DNA of 64,000 nucleotides, from positions 186,001 to 250,000 of the forward strand of contig NZ_SSBL01000008.1 of assembly GCF_004795105.1 (NCBI RefSeq), given 5' to 3'. This document shows positions 16,763 to 24,191 of this stretch, in pieces (the stretch's first letter is position 1; every line of letters begins with the position of its first letter). A program made the translations under genes and the position numbers. The stretch comes from Streptomyces sp. A0642 (lineage in GTDB: Bacteria; Actinomycetota; Actinomycetes; Streptomycetales; Streptomycetaceae). Below the pieces are notes generated by a model that was not told the origin of the DNA, made no database searches, and saw only the letters and a program-made list of their open reading frames with translations.

Positions 16763-16937
16763 GGCGTGTTTCGAAAGTAGCGCCGTCCGCCCTGAGGGCG
16801 GGCTCGGCGGCGCCTGGTGCGTGCGATCGCAAGGCGGAGGGTCGCCCCGATACTGGCTGTATCGGGGCGACCCCGACAACGCGGCGAGTGTGCGTGCCAG
16901 GCGTCGCCGAGCAGGCGGGACTTTCGAAACACGCCCT
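16761..16937. mobile_element. MITE-like palindromic element, copy A
   Basis: A 177-bp element whose ends are perfect 18-bp inverted repeats (AGGGCGTGTTTCGAAAGT), flanked by TA on both sides. TA target duplication is typical of IS630/mariner-type transposition. Its centre is a large hairpin (15-bp arms, 16839-16873). It has no coding capacity. By eye it differs at four positions from the reverse complement of the element at 60512-60688. Confidence 0.85.
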
Positions 16938-16938
16938 A

Positions 16939-17100
16939 AGGGCTGTCCCGCAATTCCTGGCGGGCGCACGACGACAGCCACGGCACCTCGCCGCGTTGTC
17001 GAAACGCCCGAATACATCCAGTATGCGGGCGCCTCTCCGCCTTGCGATGCACCGCATCTGACGCCGCGCGCTGATCCACCAGGAATTGCGGGACAGCCCT
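16939..17100. mobile_element. MITE-like palindromic element, family C
   Basis: A 162-bp element with terminal inverted repeats AGGGCTGTCCCGCAATTCCTGG, flanked by TA (16937-16938 and 17101-17102). The left TA is shared with copy A. The internal sequence resembles the core of copies A and B (CGCGTTGTCG, CCAGTAT, CTCCGCCTTGCGAT blocks), but the ends are different. Its right end supplies the TAA stop of the neighbouring GNAT gene. Confidence 0.8.
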
Positions 17101-17603
17101 TAGGCGCTCGTCACGTACGCGGGCGCCGAGGCCTCCTTCTCCAGCAGGATCATCCGGACGCCGTCCTGCCCGGTGGCGTTGCCGACGGGGGCGTAGCCCG
17201 CGCGCCGGTAGAGCCGCAGATTGCCTTCGCTCCGGTGTCCGGTGTGCAGCCGGAAGCGGGTGGCCGACCGCTCGTCGGCGAGTCCGGCCTCCGCAGCGCC
17301 CAGCAGGCGGGCGCCGAGGCCGTGCCCCCGGAGCCGGGGGTGGACGCAGAGTTTCCCGATCTGCCCGGTCCCGTCCTGGTCCGCCGACCCGCGTACCGAG
17401 CCGACGACCTCCTCGCCGAGCCGCGCCACGAACACCAGGTTCGTGGCTATTTCGGCGCGTACCGAGTCGAGGGTCTGGACGAGCGGGTCGATCCGGTAGT
17501 TCCCGTACAGCTCCGCCTCGCTCTGAAAACAGAGGTACTGGAGTTTCAAGATCTGTTCGGCGTCCTGTGCCTTCGCCGCCGAGATGATCACGCTCATGCC
17601 CAT
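17100..17603 (-). CDS. GNAT acetyltransferase
   Basis: A 167-aa protein. ATG 17603 is preferred over GTG 17624 because GAGAGG lies 8-9 nt before it. GNAT motifs are visible: VFVARLGEEVVGSVRG, GQIGKLCVHPRLRGHGLGARLL (acetyl-CoA loop) and NLRLYRRAGYAPVG. The substrate is unknown. The stop codon TAA (17100-17102) lies at the right end of MITE C, so the last residues (about YVTSA) may have been altered by the insertion. It is 38 bp downstream of the sigma-factor gene on the same strand. Confidence 0.85.
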   Translation of the reverse strand: MGMSVIISAAKAQDAEQILKLQYLCFQSEAELYGNYRIDPLVQTLDSVRAEIATNLVFVARLGEEVVGSVRGSADQDGTGQIGKLCVHPRLRGHGLGARLLGAAEAGLADERSATRFRLHTGHRSEGNLRLYRRAGYAPVGNATGQDGVRMILLEKEASAPAYVTSA

Positions 17604-17640
17604 CTGCGCATACCTCTCGCTCACCTGATCCGCCGGTTGT

Positions 17641-18207
17641 CTACCGCTCCTTTCCCCGCAGTTCAGGAGCTACAACCTCCGCCGCCAGCATTCTGCGCAG
17701 ACATCCAAGGCATCGGGAACGGATCGGTCCCAAACTCCCCTGTGACATACCCAACTCCCCTGCGATTTCGCGGTAGGTGAGGTCGGCCGGGGAGAAGAGC
17801 GCGCGCAGTAAGCGCGGGCAGGGAGCGGGGAGACGGTCCACCGCGGCGTGCAGCACGCGGCGTTGGTCGGCACCGAGGACGGCCCGCTCGGGGCAGCCGG
17901 AGGGGTCGGCGGCGCTCTCGTCGCGGTAGGGGCTCTCGCGCCGGGCGGTGCGGCGGGCCCGGCGGGCCTCCGACCTGACGGTGTCCCGGACCCAGCGGGC
18001 GGGGTCCGCCGGCAGCCCCCTGCCCGCCGCCCGTTCCAGCAGCCGCAGCCAGACGGCCTGTTCGAGGTCGGCGGGGTCGACGGCGGCGCCGGTGGCGGAT
18101 GCCGCGGCCTCCGCGCTCGCCTCGGCCCTGACCAGCGGATGCAGGAGGCGGACGAGGGCGGCGGCGCCCGGTGCGGGCAGGGTCTGAGGAAGATCGAGAA
18201 GCGTCAC
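17641..18207 (-). CDS. ECF-like sigma-70 family factor
   Basis: A 188-aa protein starting at GTG 18207 behind a G-rich ribosome site. Residues about 45-95 correspond to a divergent sigma region 2 (DLEQAVWLRLLERA, PARWVRDTVRSEARRARR). Residues about 125-180 are a sigma region 4 HTH (DRLPAPCPRLLRALF, LTYREIAGELGMSQGSLGPIRSRCLGCLRRML). It would direct RNA polymerase to a small regulon. No anti-sigma gene is adjacent. It follows glpQ on the same strand with a hairpin between, so it is probably transcribed on its own. Confidence 0.82.
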   Translation of the reverse strand: MTLLDLPQTLPAPGAAALVRLLHPLVRAEASAEAAASATGAAVDPADLEQAVWLRLLERAAGRGLPADPARWVRDTVRSEARRARRTARRESPYRDESAADPSGCPERAVLGADQRRVLHAAVDRLPAPCPRLLRALFSPADLTYREIAGELGMSQGSLGPIRSRCLGCLRRMLAAEVVAPELRGKER

Positions 18208-18260
18208 GCCCCCACCCGACCCGGTATACCGGCCCCCGGTCGCCGAACCCGCCGGGACCA

Positions 18261-18286
18261 CCCGACCGGGGCACGCCCCGGCCGGG
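18261..18286 (-). terminator. Hairpin downstream of glpQ
   Basis: CCCG-A-CCGGGGC pairs with GCCCCGG-C-CGGG around a 2-nt loop with one mismatch, 27 nt beyond the glpQ stop. Confidence 0.6.
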
Positions 18287-18312
18287 TGCTGACGTCCGGG
18301 GCCCCGGCCCCG

Positions 18313-19479
18313 CTACTTCGCGGCGAAGTCCGCCGCCGCGAGGAGCGCCGTGTCCGGGTTGTCGGAGAAGATCCCGTCGATGCCGGTGGCGAAGTACGCG
18401 GCGAAGGCGCCGAAGGCGTCCCCGTAGGCGCTGGGGTCCGTGCCCCGGCGGAAGTCGGCGGGCAGGAAGGTGTTCTCGTTGCGCATCGTGTACGGGTGGA
18501 GGATCAGGCCCTGCGCGTGTGCGTCCCGGACCAGGGTGGTGGGAGTGGTGAGCCGGCCCGATCCGTCCTTGGGGACGATCAGGTCGAGGGTGGGGCCGAT
18601 GCCCTGGGCGAAGGAGGCCATCCACGCCAGGCCGGCGGGCTTCACCAGGTCGTCCGTGGTGCGCGGGTCGCCGGAGGTCACGAAGTCCCAGGGCTTGGAA
18701 CCGGCGCCCGAGAGCAGCACGACGCGCGGGGTGGCGACGAGCTTCGCCAGCCGCTGGACGCTGCCGGGCTCGAAGGACTGGAGGATGAGCGGCGACTGCG
18801 CGCGGTGCCGGCCGTAGCGGCGCAGCAGTCTGGCGAGCGGCTCCTCAAGACCGAGGCCCAGACCGCGGAAGTAGGTGGGGTGCTTGGTCTCGACGTACAG
18901 CCAGACGGGCTTCCCGCGCCTGCGGCCCTCGCGGTCGGCCCAGCGCAGCACCTCCTCGAAGGTGGGGATCTCCCAGCGGCCGTCGTACAGCGTGTTCTTC
19001 TGGCGGTTGCCGGGGATGCGCTCCTTGGCCCGCAGCGTCTTCAGTTCGGCGAGGGTGAAGTCTTCGGTGAACCAGCCGGTCAGGGCGGCGCCGTCGACCG
19101 TCTTCGTCGTCCGGCGGCCGGCGAACTCGGGGTGGGCGGACACATCGGTGGTGGCGGTGATGTCGTTCTCGTGACGGCACACGAGATGGCCGTCGCGGGT
19201 CGGCACCAGGTCCTGTTCGATGATGTGCGCGCCCATGTCGAGGGCCAGCTGGTAGGAGCCGAGCGTGTGCTCGGGCCGGTAGCCGCTGGCGCCGCGGTGT
19301 CCGATGACGGTCGGCACCGGCAGGCCGAGGCCGTGGCCGCCGTGCCCGCCGGACTTCCCCACCTGCTTCCCGGCCGCCTGCGCCGTCCCGGTCGCTCCGA
19401 GCGCGGCGGCGCCCAGCACCGCCGCCCCCGCGCCGATGACGGTCCGTCGTCCCGGGGCGGCCTGCCCACGCTCTGTCAT
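18313..19479 (-). CDS. glpQ: Secreted glycerophosphodiester phosphodiesterase
   Basis: A 388-aa protein starting at ATG 19479 with GAGGAG 7 nt upstream. The N-terminus has a Tat-type signal (GRRTVIGAGAAVLGAAAL, then AQA-A cleavage). The GDPD TIM-barrel motifs are clear: VIGHRGASGYRPEHTLGSYQLALDMGAHIIEQDLVPTRDGHLVCRHE contains the catalytic HRG, the metal-binding E/D pair and the catalytic His. It cleaves glycerophosphodiesters to glycerol-3-phosphate outside the cell, for phosphate and glycerol salvage. A PHO-box candidate upstream suggests PhoR-PhoP control, as known for glpQ1 of S. coelicolor. Confidence 0.93.
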   Translation of the reverse strand: MTERGQAAPGRRTVIGAGAAVLGAAALGATGTAQAAGKQVGKSGGHGGHGLGLPVPTVIGHRGASGYRPEHTLGSYQLALDMGAHIIEQDLVPTRDGHLVCRHENDITATTDVSAHPEFAGRRTTKTVDGAALTGWFTEDFTLAELKTLRAKERIPGNRQKNTLYDGRWEIPTFEEVLRWADREGRRRGKPVWLYVETKHPTYFRGLGLGLEEPLARLLRRYGRHRAQSPLILQSFEPGSVQRLAKLVATPRVVLLSGAGSKPWDFVTSGDPRTTDDLVKPAGLAWMASFAQGIGPTLDLIVPKDGSGRLTTPTTLVRDAHAQGLILHPYTMRNENTFLPADFRRGTDPSAYGDAFGAFAAYFATGIDGIFSDNPDTALLAAADFAAK

Positions 19480-19580
19480 GAATGCTCCTCGCATGTGATG
19501 TCCGGCACCTGTCCGGCGAGGACCGAGCGTAGGCAGCGGGGCGGTCCGGACGGCGCCATCTGGACGAACATGGCGCAAAT

Positions 19581-19613
19581 ACACGTCAACACTGCGTATC
19601 CACTGGGTGAACC
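19581..19613 (-). promoter_or_regulatory. PHO-box candidate (PhoP site) of glpQ
   Basis: On the minus strand three consecutive 11-nt units read GGTTCACCCAG, TGGATACGCAG and TGTTGACGTGT. The first matches the GTTCACC core of Streptomyces PHO boxes and the later ones are degenerate. The site ends about 100 nt upstream of the glpQ start. Confidence 0.6.
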
Positions 19614-19714
19614 CGATGTGCGATCGGCCGGTACCCGCGAGTATCGTCCTCACCTGCATGGACCGTCACCATCCGTCGCCCCCGGCCGGCCCGGCCACTA
19701 CACCGGAGGAACCG

Positions 19715-20386
19715 TTGTCCCGACTCGCACTCATCAAGGCAGTGCTCGGACCGATCCTGCGTCTGATGTTCCGTCCGCGGATGGAGGGCATCGAGAACAT
19801 TCCGGGATCCGGGCCGGTGATCCTGGCGGGCAACCACCTGACGTTCATCGACTCGATGATCATGCCGATCTGCTGCGACCGTCCGGTGTTCTTCATCGGC
19901 AAGGACGAGTACGTCACGGGCAAGGGACTCAAGGGCCGGCTGATGGCCTGGTTCTTCACGGGCGTCGGCATGATCCCGGTGGACCGCGACGGCGGCCGCG
20001 GTGGTGTCGCGGCGCTGATGACGGGCCGCCGGGTGCTGGAGGAGGGCAAGGCCTTCGCGATCTACCCCGAGGGCACCCGCTCCCCCGACGGCCGCCTCTA
20101 CCGGGGACGCACGGGCATCGCGCGGCTGACGCTGATGACGGGCGCCCCCGTGGTGCCGTTCGCGATGATCGGCACGGACAAGCTGCAGCCGGGCGGTTCC
20201 GGTCTGCCTCGGCCGGGCAAGGTCACCGTCCGCTTCGGCGAGGCGATGGAGTTCTCGCGTTACGAGGGCATGGACCGCGACCGCTATGTGCTGCGGGCGG
20301 TGACGGACTCCGTGATGGCCGAGGTGATGCGGCTGTCGGGCCAGGAGTACGTGGACATGTACGCGACGAAGGCCAAGGCCGCCTGA
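19715..20386 (+). CDS. 1-acyl-glycerol-3-phosphate acyltransferase (PlsC family)
   Basis: A 223-aa protein. TTG 19715 follows GGAGGA closely and fits the conserved N-terminus (LSRLALIKAVLGPILRLMFRPRMEGIENIP). The HX4D catalytic motif is NHLTFID, and the substrate-binding block is YPEGTRSPDGRLYRGRTGIARL. It acylates lysophosphatidic acid or a related lipid at the membrane. It is divergent from glpQ, whose product releases glycerol-3-phosphate, so the neighbourhood links phosphoester salvage to phospholipid synthesis. A perfect hairpin follows. Confidence 0.9.
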   Translation: MSRLALIKAVLGPILRLMFRPRMEGIENIPGSGPVILAGNHLTFIDSMIMPICCDRPVFFIGKDEYVTGKGLKGRLMAWFFTGVGMIPVDRDGGRGGVAALMTGRRVLEEGKAFAIYPEGTRSPDGRLYRGRTGIARLTLMTGAPVVPFAMIGTDKLQPGGSGLPRPGKVTVRFGEAMEFSRYEGMDRDRYVLRAVTDSVMAEVMRLSGQEYVDMYATKAKAA

Positions 20387-20412
20387 GGCGCGCAGCCCGA
20401 CGGCACAAGCGC

Positions 20413-20457
20413 GGGAAGGGCCCGTGCCCCCGGTTTCCGGGGGCACGGGCCCTTCCC
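20413..20457. terminator. Bidirectional terminator, 21-bp perfect stem
   Basis: GGGAAGGGCCCGTGCCCCCGG pairs perfectly with the complement at 20437-20457 around a TTT loop. It sits between the convergent acyltransferase and MFS genes. Confidence 0.92.
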
Positions 20458-20467
20458 CGTGCCCGCG

Positions 20468-22012
20468 TCAGTCGTGCACGATGCCTTCCTCCAGTTCCTG
20501 GTCCCGCAGCAGGAACCAGGCGGCGACCGCCGTCGCCATGAGCACGACCGCGCCGATGGCCGATGCGGCCCCCAGCCCGTCGACGAAGGCGTCCTGTGCG
20601 GCGGAGACCAGGGTCGTCGCCTCGGCTTCGGGAAGCGATGCGGACGCCTCGACCGCGCCACCCAGTGACTCGTGGGCCGCCGTCGCGACGTCGGGCGGGG
20701 TCCCGGCCGGGGCGTTGAAGCCCTGGTAGACCCCGGTGACGATGGATCCGAGCAGGGCGATACCGAGGGCGGCTCCCAGTTCGTACGCCGTTTCGGAGAC
20801 CGCGGACGCGGAGCCGGCGTGCTCCTTCGGGACGCTGGAGAGGATCACGTCGGAGGTGACCGTGAAGGCGAATCCCGCACCCACCCCCACGACCAGCAGG
20901 AGCGCGCCGATCAGCGGATAGGCGGTGTCCTTGTGGACGGCGGCGACCGCGGCCAGCGCCAGACCGATCCCGGCGAGACCGCCGGCCACCACCGACCGCA
21001 CGGAGAAGCGGCGGGCCGTGGTGCCGGCCAGCAGACCCGCGGTGACCGCGCCGACGGCCGCGGGCAGTTCGGCGAGTCCCGCTTCCAGGGGCCCGCGGCC
21101 CTGGACCAGCTGAAGGAACTGGGAGAGGAAGAAGACCAGGCCGGAGAGGCCGAGGATGGTCAGCAGGTCGGCGAGCACCGCGCCGGAGAAGCCTCGGTGG
21201 TGGAAGAGCCGCATGTCGAGCAGCGGGGCGGGGAGCCGGAACTGCCGGCGTACGAACCAGACGAGCGCCGCCAGGCCGCCGAAGCCCGAGACCGCGACCT
21301 GCCAGCTCCCGCCGTGCGCGGCGAGCTCCTTGACGGCGTAGACGACCCCGACCATGCCGACCAGGGAGAGCACCACGCTCATCGGGTCCCACGGTCCCGG
21401 CGCCGGGTTCTTCGACTCGGGGATCATCTTGATCCCGACCACCACGAGCACCGCCATGACCGGCAGGTTGATGAGGAAGACCGAGCCCCACCAGAAGTGT
21501 TCCAGGAGGAACCCGCCGACGACGGGTCCGACGGCAGCGCCCGCCGACGCCATCGCGCCCCAGATGCCGATGGCGAGGCTCCGCTCCCGCGCGTCGTGGA
21601 AGAGGTTGCGGATCAGGGCGAGGGTGGACGGCATCAGGGTGGCGCCGGCGACACCGAGCAGGGCCCTCGCGAGGATCATCATCTCGGGCGTCTGGGCGTA
21701 CGCGTTGAGCACGGAGACCGCGCCGAAGGCGGTGGCTCCGCAGAGCAGCAGCTTCTTACGGCCGATGCGGTCACCGAGGCTGCCCATCGAGACCAGGAGT
21801 CCGGCGATGACGAAGGAGTAGACGTCGCCGATCCAGAGCAGCTGGGTGGCGGTCGGTTCGAGGTCCTCGCTGAGGAACGGGGTCGCGAGGCCCAGCACGG
21901 TGGCGTCGACCGCCACCAGCAGCACGGCGAGGACGAGTACGGCCAGCGCGATCCACCGCCCGGGGCGGTACAGCTCGGGCGAGGGCTCCGGTTGCCGTTC
22001 CATGCTGCTCAT
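20468..22012 (-). CDS. DHA2-family MFS drug exporter (EmrB/QacA type)
   Basis: A 514-aa protein with about 14 membrane helices. Motif A is present as MGSLGDRIGRKKLLLCG after helix 2, and an Asp in helix 1 (LLVAVDATVLGLATP) is typical of drug:proton antiporters of this family. The ATG at 22012 overlaps the stop of the upstream TetR gene (ATGA), so the two are translationally coupled. It is probably an efflux pump induced when the TetR partner binds its ligand. The substrate is unknown. Confidence 0.93.
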   Translation of the reverse strand: MSSMERQPEPSPELYRPGRWIALAVLVLAVLLVAVDATVLGLATPFLSEDLEPTATQLLWIGDVYSFVIAGLLVSMGSLGDRIGRKKLLLCGATAFGAVSVLNAYAQTPEMMILARALLGVAGATLMPSTLALIRNLFHDARERSLAIGIWGAMASAGAAVGPVVGGFLLEHFWWGSVFLINLPVMAVLVVVGIKMIPESKNPAPGPWDPMSVVLSLVGMVGVVYAVKELAAHGGSWQVAVSGFGGLAALVWFVRRQFRLPAPLLDMRLFHHRGFSGAVLADLLTILGLSGLVFFLSQFLQLVQGRGPLEAGLAELPAAVGAVTAGLLAGTTARRFSVRSVVAGGLAGIGLALAAVAAVHKDTAYPLIGALLLVVGVGAGFAFTVTSDVILSSVPKEHAGSASAVSETAYELGAALGIALLGSIVTGVYQGFNAPAGTPPDVATAAHESLGGAVEASASLPEAEATTLVSAAQDAFVDGLGAASAIGAVVLMATAVAAWFLLRDQELEEGIVHD

Positions 22013-22560
22013 TGCTCCACGCTCCGGCGTGCGCCGCCGAGCAGCAACTCGACGATCATGTACGCGAAGTCCTGCGCGGCCACCCGGCCCGCCTGAACGG
22101 CCCACGCGGCGCTGCTGATGAGCCCGTAGAGCGCTTCGGTCAGCCAGGCCGGAGCCAGGTCGATGCGGATCTCGCCGCGCTCCTGGCCGCGCCGGAAGAA
22201 GGCGGCGACCCGGGCGTCGAGACGGTCCCAGCCGTCGTTCTGCTCGTCGCCCTCGAAGAGCTGGTTCTCGGTCACGAGGAAGGAGAGGAGCCCGGCGCTC
22301 GGCTCGATGGCGGCGACGAACCGGCGCAGCGCCTCCTCCGAGGTGCCCTCGTCCAGCAGCGCGGCGTCGAGGGCCGCCTCGAACTCCTGGATCCCCAGCT
22401 CCTCCAACGCTCTGACCAGGGCATCCCGTCCGGCGAAGTGCCGGTGCAGCGTGGCCCGGCCGATGCCGGCGGCCTTGGCGACCTCGTCCATGGTGGCCGT
22501 CGATTTGCGGGTCAGCAGGGCGGCGGCGCTGCGCAGCACCTGCTCTCGATCAAGAGACAT
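22009..22560 (-). CDS. TetR-family repressor of the adjacent MFS pump
   Basis: A 183-aa protein. The N-terminal HTH is MDEVAKAAGIGRATLHRHFAGRDALVRAL, and the C-terminal part is an all-helical ligand-binding domain. TAGTGT (22567-22572) lies 6 nt before the ATG, suggesting a leaderless message. An 18-bp inverted repeat just upstream (22580-22597) is the probable operator, so the gene likely represses itself and the downstream pump in one operon. Confidence 0.92.
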   Translation of the reverse strand: MSLDREQVLRSAAALLTRKSTATMDEVAKAAGIGRATLHRHFAGRDALVRALEELGIQEFEAALDAALLDEGTSEEALRRFVAAIEPSAGLLSFLVTENQLFEGDEQNDGWDRLDARVAAFFRRGQERGEIRIDLAPAWLTEALYGLISSAAWAVQAGRVAAQDFAYMIVELLLGGARRSVEQ

Positions 22561-22579
22561 GAGACGACACTAGCCCATT

Positions 22580-22597
22580 TGAGACGTCAATGTCTCA
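22580..22597 (-). promoter_or_regulatory. TetR operator candidate
   Basis: TGAGAC and GTCTCA with a 6-nt GTCAAT spacer lie immediately upstream of the likely -10 of the tetR-MFS operon, in the position of the -35 element. Confidence 0.7.
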
Positions 22598-22645
22598 CTG
22601 AAAACGGGCTCGCGCCACCCGTCCGGCCCGGAGGACCATGGCGGC

Positions 22646-23170
22646 ATGAAGCCGCTGCTGCTGATCGACATCGACGGTCCGCTCAATCCGTACGCGGCAC
22701 TCTCCCGCCGCCGCTCGCCGCAGGGATACACCCGCCACCTCATGCGGCCGACAGGGTGGACCGACGGCCCGGCGCTGCCCGTCCTGCTCAATCCGGAGCA
22801 CGGCGGTGAGCTGCTCGCGCTGGCCGGCCGCTACGAGCTGATCTGGGCGACGACCTGGAAGGACGAGGCGAACGAGTGGATCGGGCCGCGCCTGGGACTC
22901 CCCGCTCTGCCGTACATCGACTGGCCGGACATGCACGGCGCCGCCCCGGCCGGGACGTACTGGAAGACGCGGTACGTCGTCGACTACGCGGCCGGGCGGC
23001 CGTTCGCCTGGGTCGACGACGAGATCACCGGGCAGGACCGGGCGTGGGTCGAGGAGCACGGGGCGGGCGAGCGGAGCCTCCTGCTGCGCGTCGATCCCCG
23101 GGTCGGCCTGGAGCGGACCGACTTCGACGCCCTGGCGGCCTGGGCGGACGGCCGGGAAGCGGCCGGCTGA
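22646..23170 (+). CDS. HAD-like domain protein
   Basis: A 174-aa protein beginning MKPLLLIDIDGPLNPYA, a HAD motif I (DxDGxxN). The second block LIWATTWKDEANEWIGPRLGLP has Thr in the motif II position, and the WVDDEITGQDRAWV block carries the acidic motif IV. This is a family common in actinomycetes, with presumed phosphatase or related activity and no known substrate. It is divergent from tetR with an 85-bp gap that also contains the tetR operator. Confidence 0.8.
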   Translation: MKPLLLIDIDGPLNPYAALSRRRSPQGYTRHLMRPTGWTDGPALPVLLNPEHGGELLALAGRYELIWATTWKDEANEWIGPRLGLPALPYIDWPDMHGAAPAGTYWKTRYVVDYAAGRPFAWVDDEITGQDRAWVEEHGAGERSLLLRVDPRVGLERTDFDALAAWADGREAAG

Positions 23171-23221
23171 CCGCTCCCCCGCCCGGTTCCGGGGCGCGGG
23201 ACGGTTCCCGGGCCCGGCCCC

Positions 23222-24145
23222 TCAGTCGTTGAGGAGAACCAGGTCGAGCCCGGGCAGCTGTGCCGGATCGTTGATCACGAACAGTTCGGCCACCTTCCCG
23301 CGCTCGATCGTGAACCGCATGACCGAGAAGCGCTGCCCCTCCACCTCCGAGACGACCGCCGGGGCGCCGTCGAGAGTCGCGAACCGCACCGACCGGGCGA
23401 AGGGGGCGAACATGAGCGCCTGCCGGGCCACATTCGCGGCCCCGCGCACGAGCGGGCCCGCTCCCGCCGCCCCCTCGGACCGGGCCACGACATCCGGGTC
23501 GAGGACGGCGACGAGCGCGTCGAAGTCGCCGCCGCGGGCGGCCGCGAGGAAGGCGTCGACGACCTCGCGGCGGCGTCCCGCGTCGGGGTCGGGCACCGGG
23601 TCGGCGCCCCGCACCCGGCGGCGGGCCCGGCTGGCGAGCTGCCGGGCGGCTGCCGGGGTGCGGTCCACGATCCGGGCGATCTCGTCGAACGGCACCGCGA
23701 ACATGTCGTGCAGCACGAACGCCAGCCGCTCGGCCGGGTCCAGTGTTTCCAGCACGACGAGCAGCGCGAGGCCCACCGAGTCGGCCATCAGCGCCTGCTG
23801 CTCCGGGTCGGCCCCGGGCCGCGGGCCGAGGGCCGGCCCGGGCACGTCGGCCTCCGCCGCCCCGGTCTCCAGGGGCTCCTCGCGCCGGGAGCGGCGCGAG
23901 CGCAGGATGTCCAGGCAGACGCGCCCGACGACGGTGGTCAGCCAGCCGCCCAGGTTGTCGATCGCCGCGCTGTCGGAGCGGCCGAGGCGGATCCACGCCT
24001 CCTGGACGGCGTCCTCCGCCTCGCTGTCGGAGCCGAGCATCCGGTACGCCACCGCCCTGAGACGGCTCCGGTTCTCCTCGAAGCGCGCCGCCAGCAACTC
24101 GTTTCCGTCCACAGCCGGTCCTCCCGCGTCGTGTGCCGTCACCAC
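23222..24145 (-). CDS. ECF41-type sigma factor with SnoaL-like C-terminal domain (SigJ-like)
   Basis: A 307-aa protein. Sigma region 2 is ARFEENRSRLRAVAYRMLGSDSEAEDAVQEAWIRL, and region 4 is LDPAERLAFVLHDMFAVPFDEIARIVDRTPAAARQLASRARRRVRG. Residues about 195-305 are an NTF2/SnoaL-like extension, which in ECF41 factors regulates activity in cis. The linker Asp-Gly motif (LDGAPA) and a terminal NDPAQL, similar to the NPDKL signature, are visible. The start is one of two tandem GTGs. ECF41 genes usually neighbour a carboxymuconolactone decarboxylase, DoxX or oxidoreductase gene. Here the upstream neighbour is an aldo/keto reductase 46 bp away on the same strand. Confidence 0.88.
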   Translation of the reverse strand: MVTAHDAGGPAVDGNELLAARFEENRSRLRAVAYRMLGSDSEAEDAVQEAWIRLGRSDSAAIDNLGGWLTTVVGRVCLDILRSRRSRREEPLETGAAEADVPGPALGPRPGADPEQQALMADSVGLALLVVLETLDPAERLAFVLHDMFAVPFDEIARIVDRTPAAARQLASRARRRVRGADPVPDPDAGRRREVVDAFLAAARGGDFDALVAVLDPDVVARSEGAAGAGPLVRGAANVARQALMFAPFARSVRFATLDGAPAVVSEVEGQRFSVMRFTIERGKVAELFVINDPAQLPGLDLVLLND

Positions 24146-24191
24146 CCTGACGTACTGGAGCAGCCCGATGTGACGGAGGTGCGGGGAGTGT

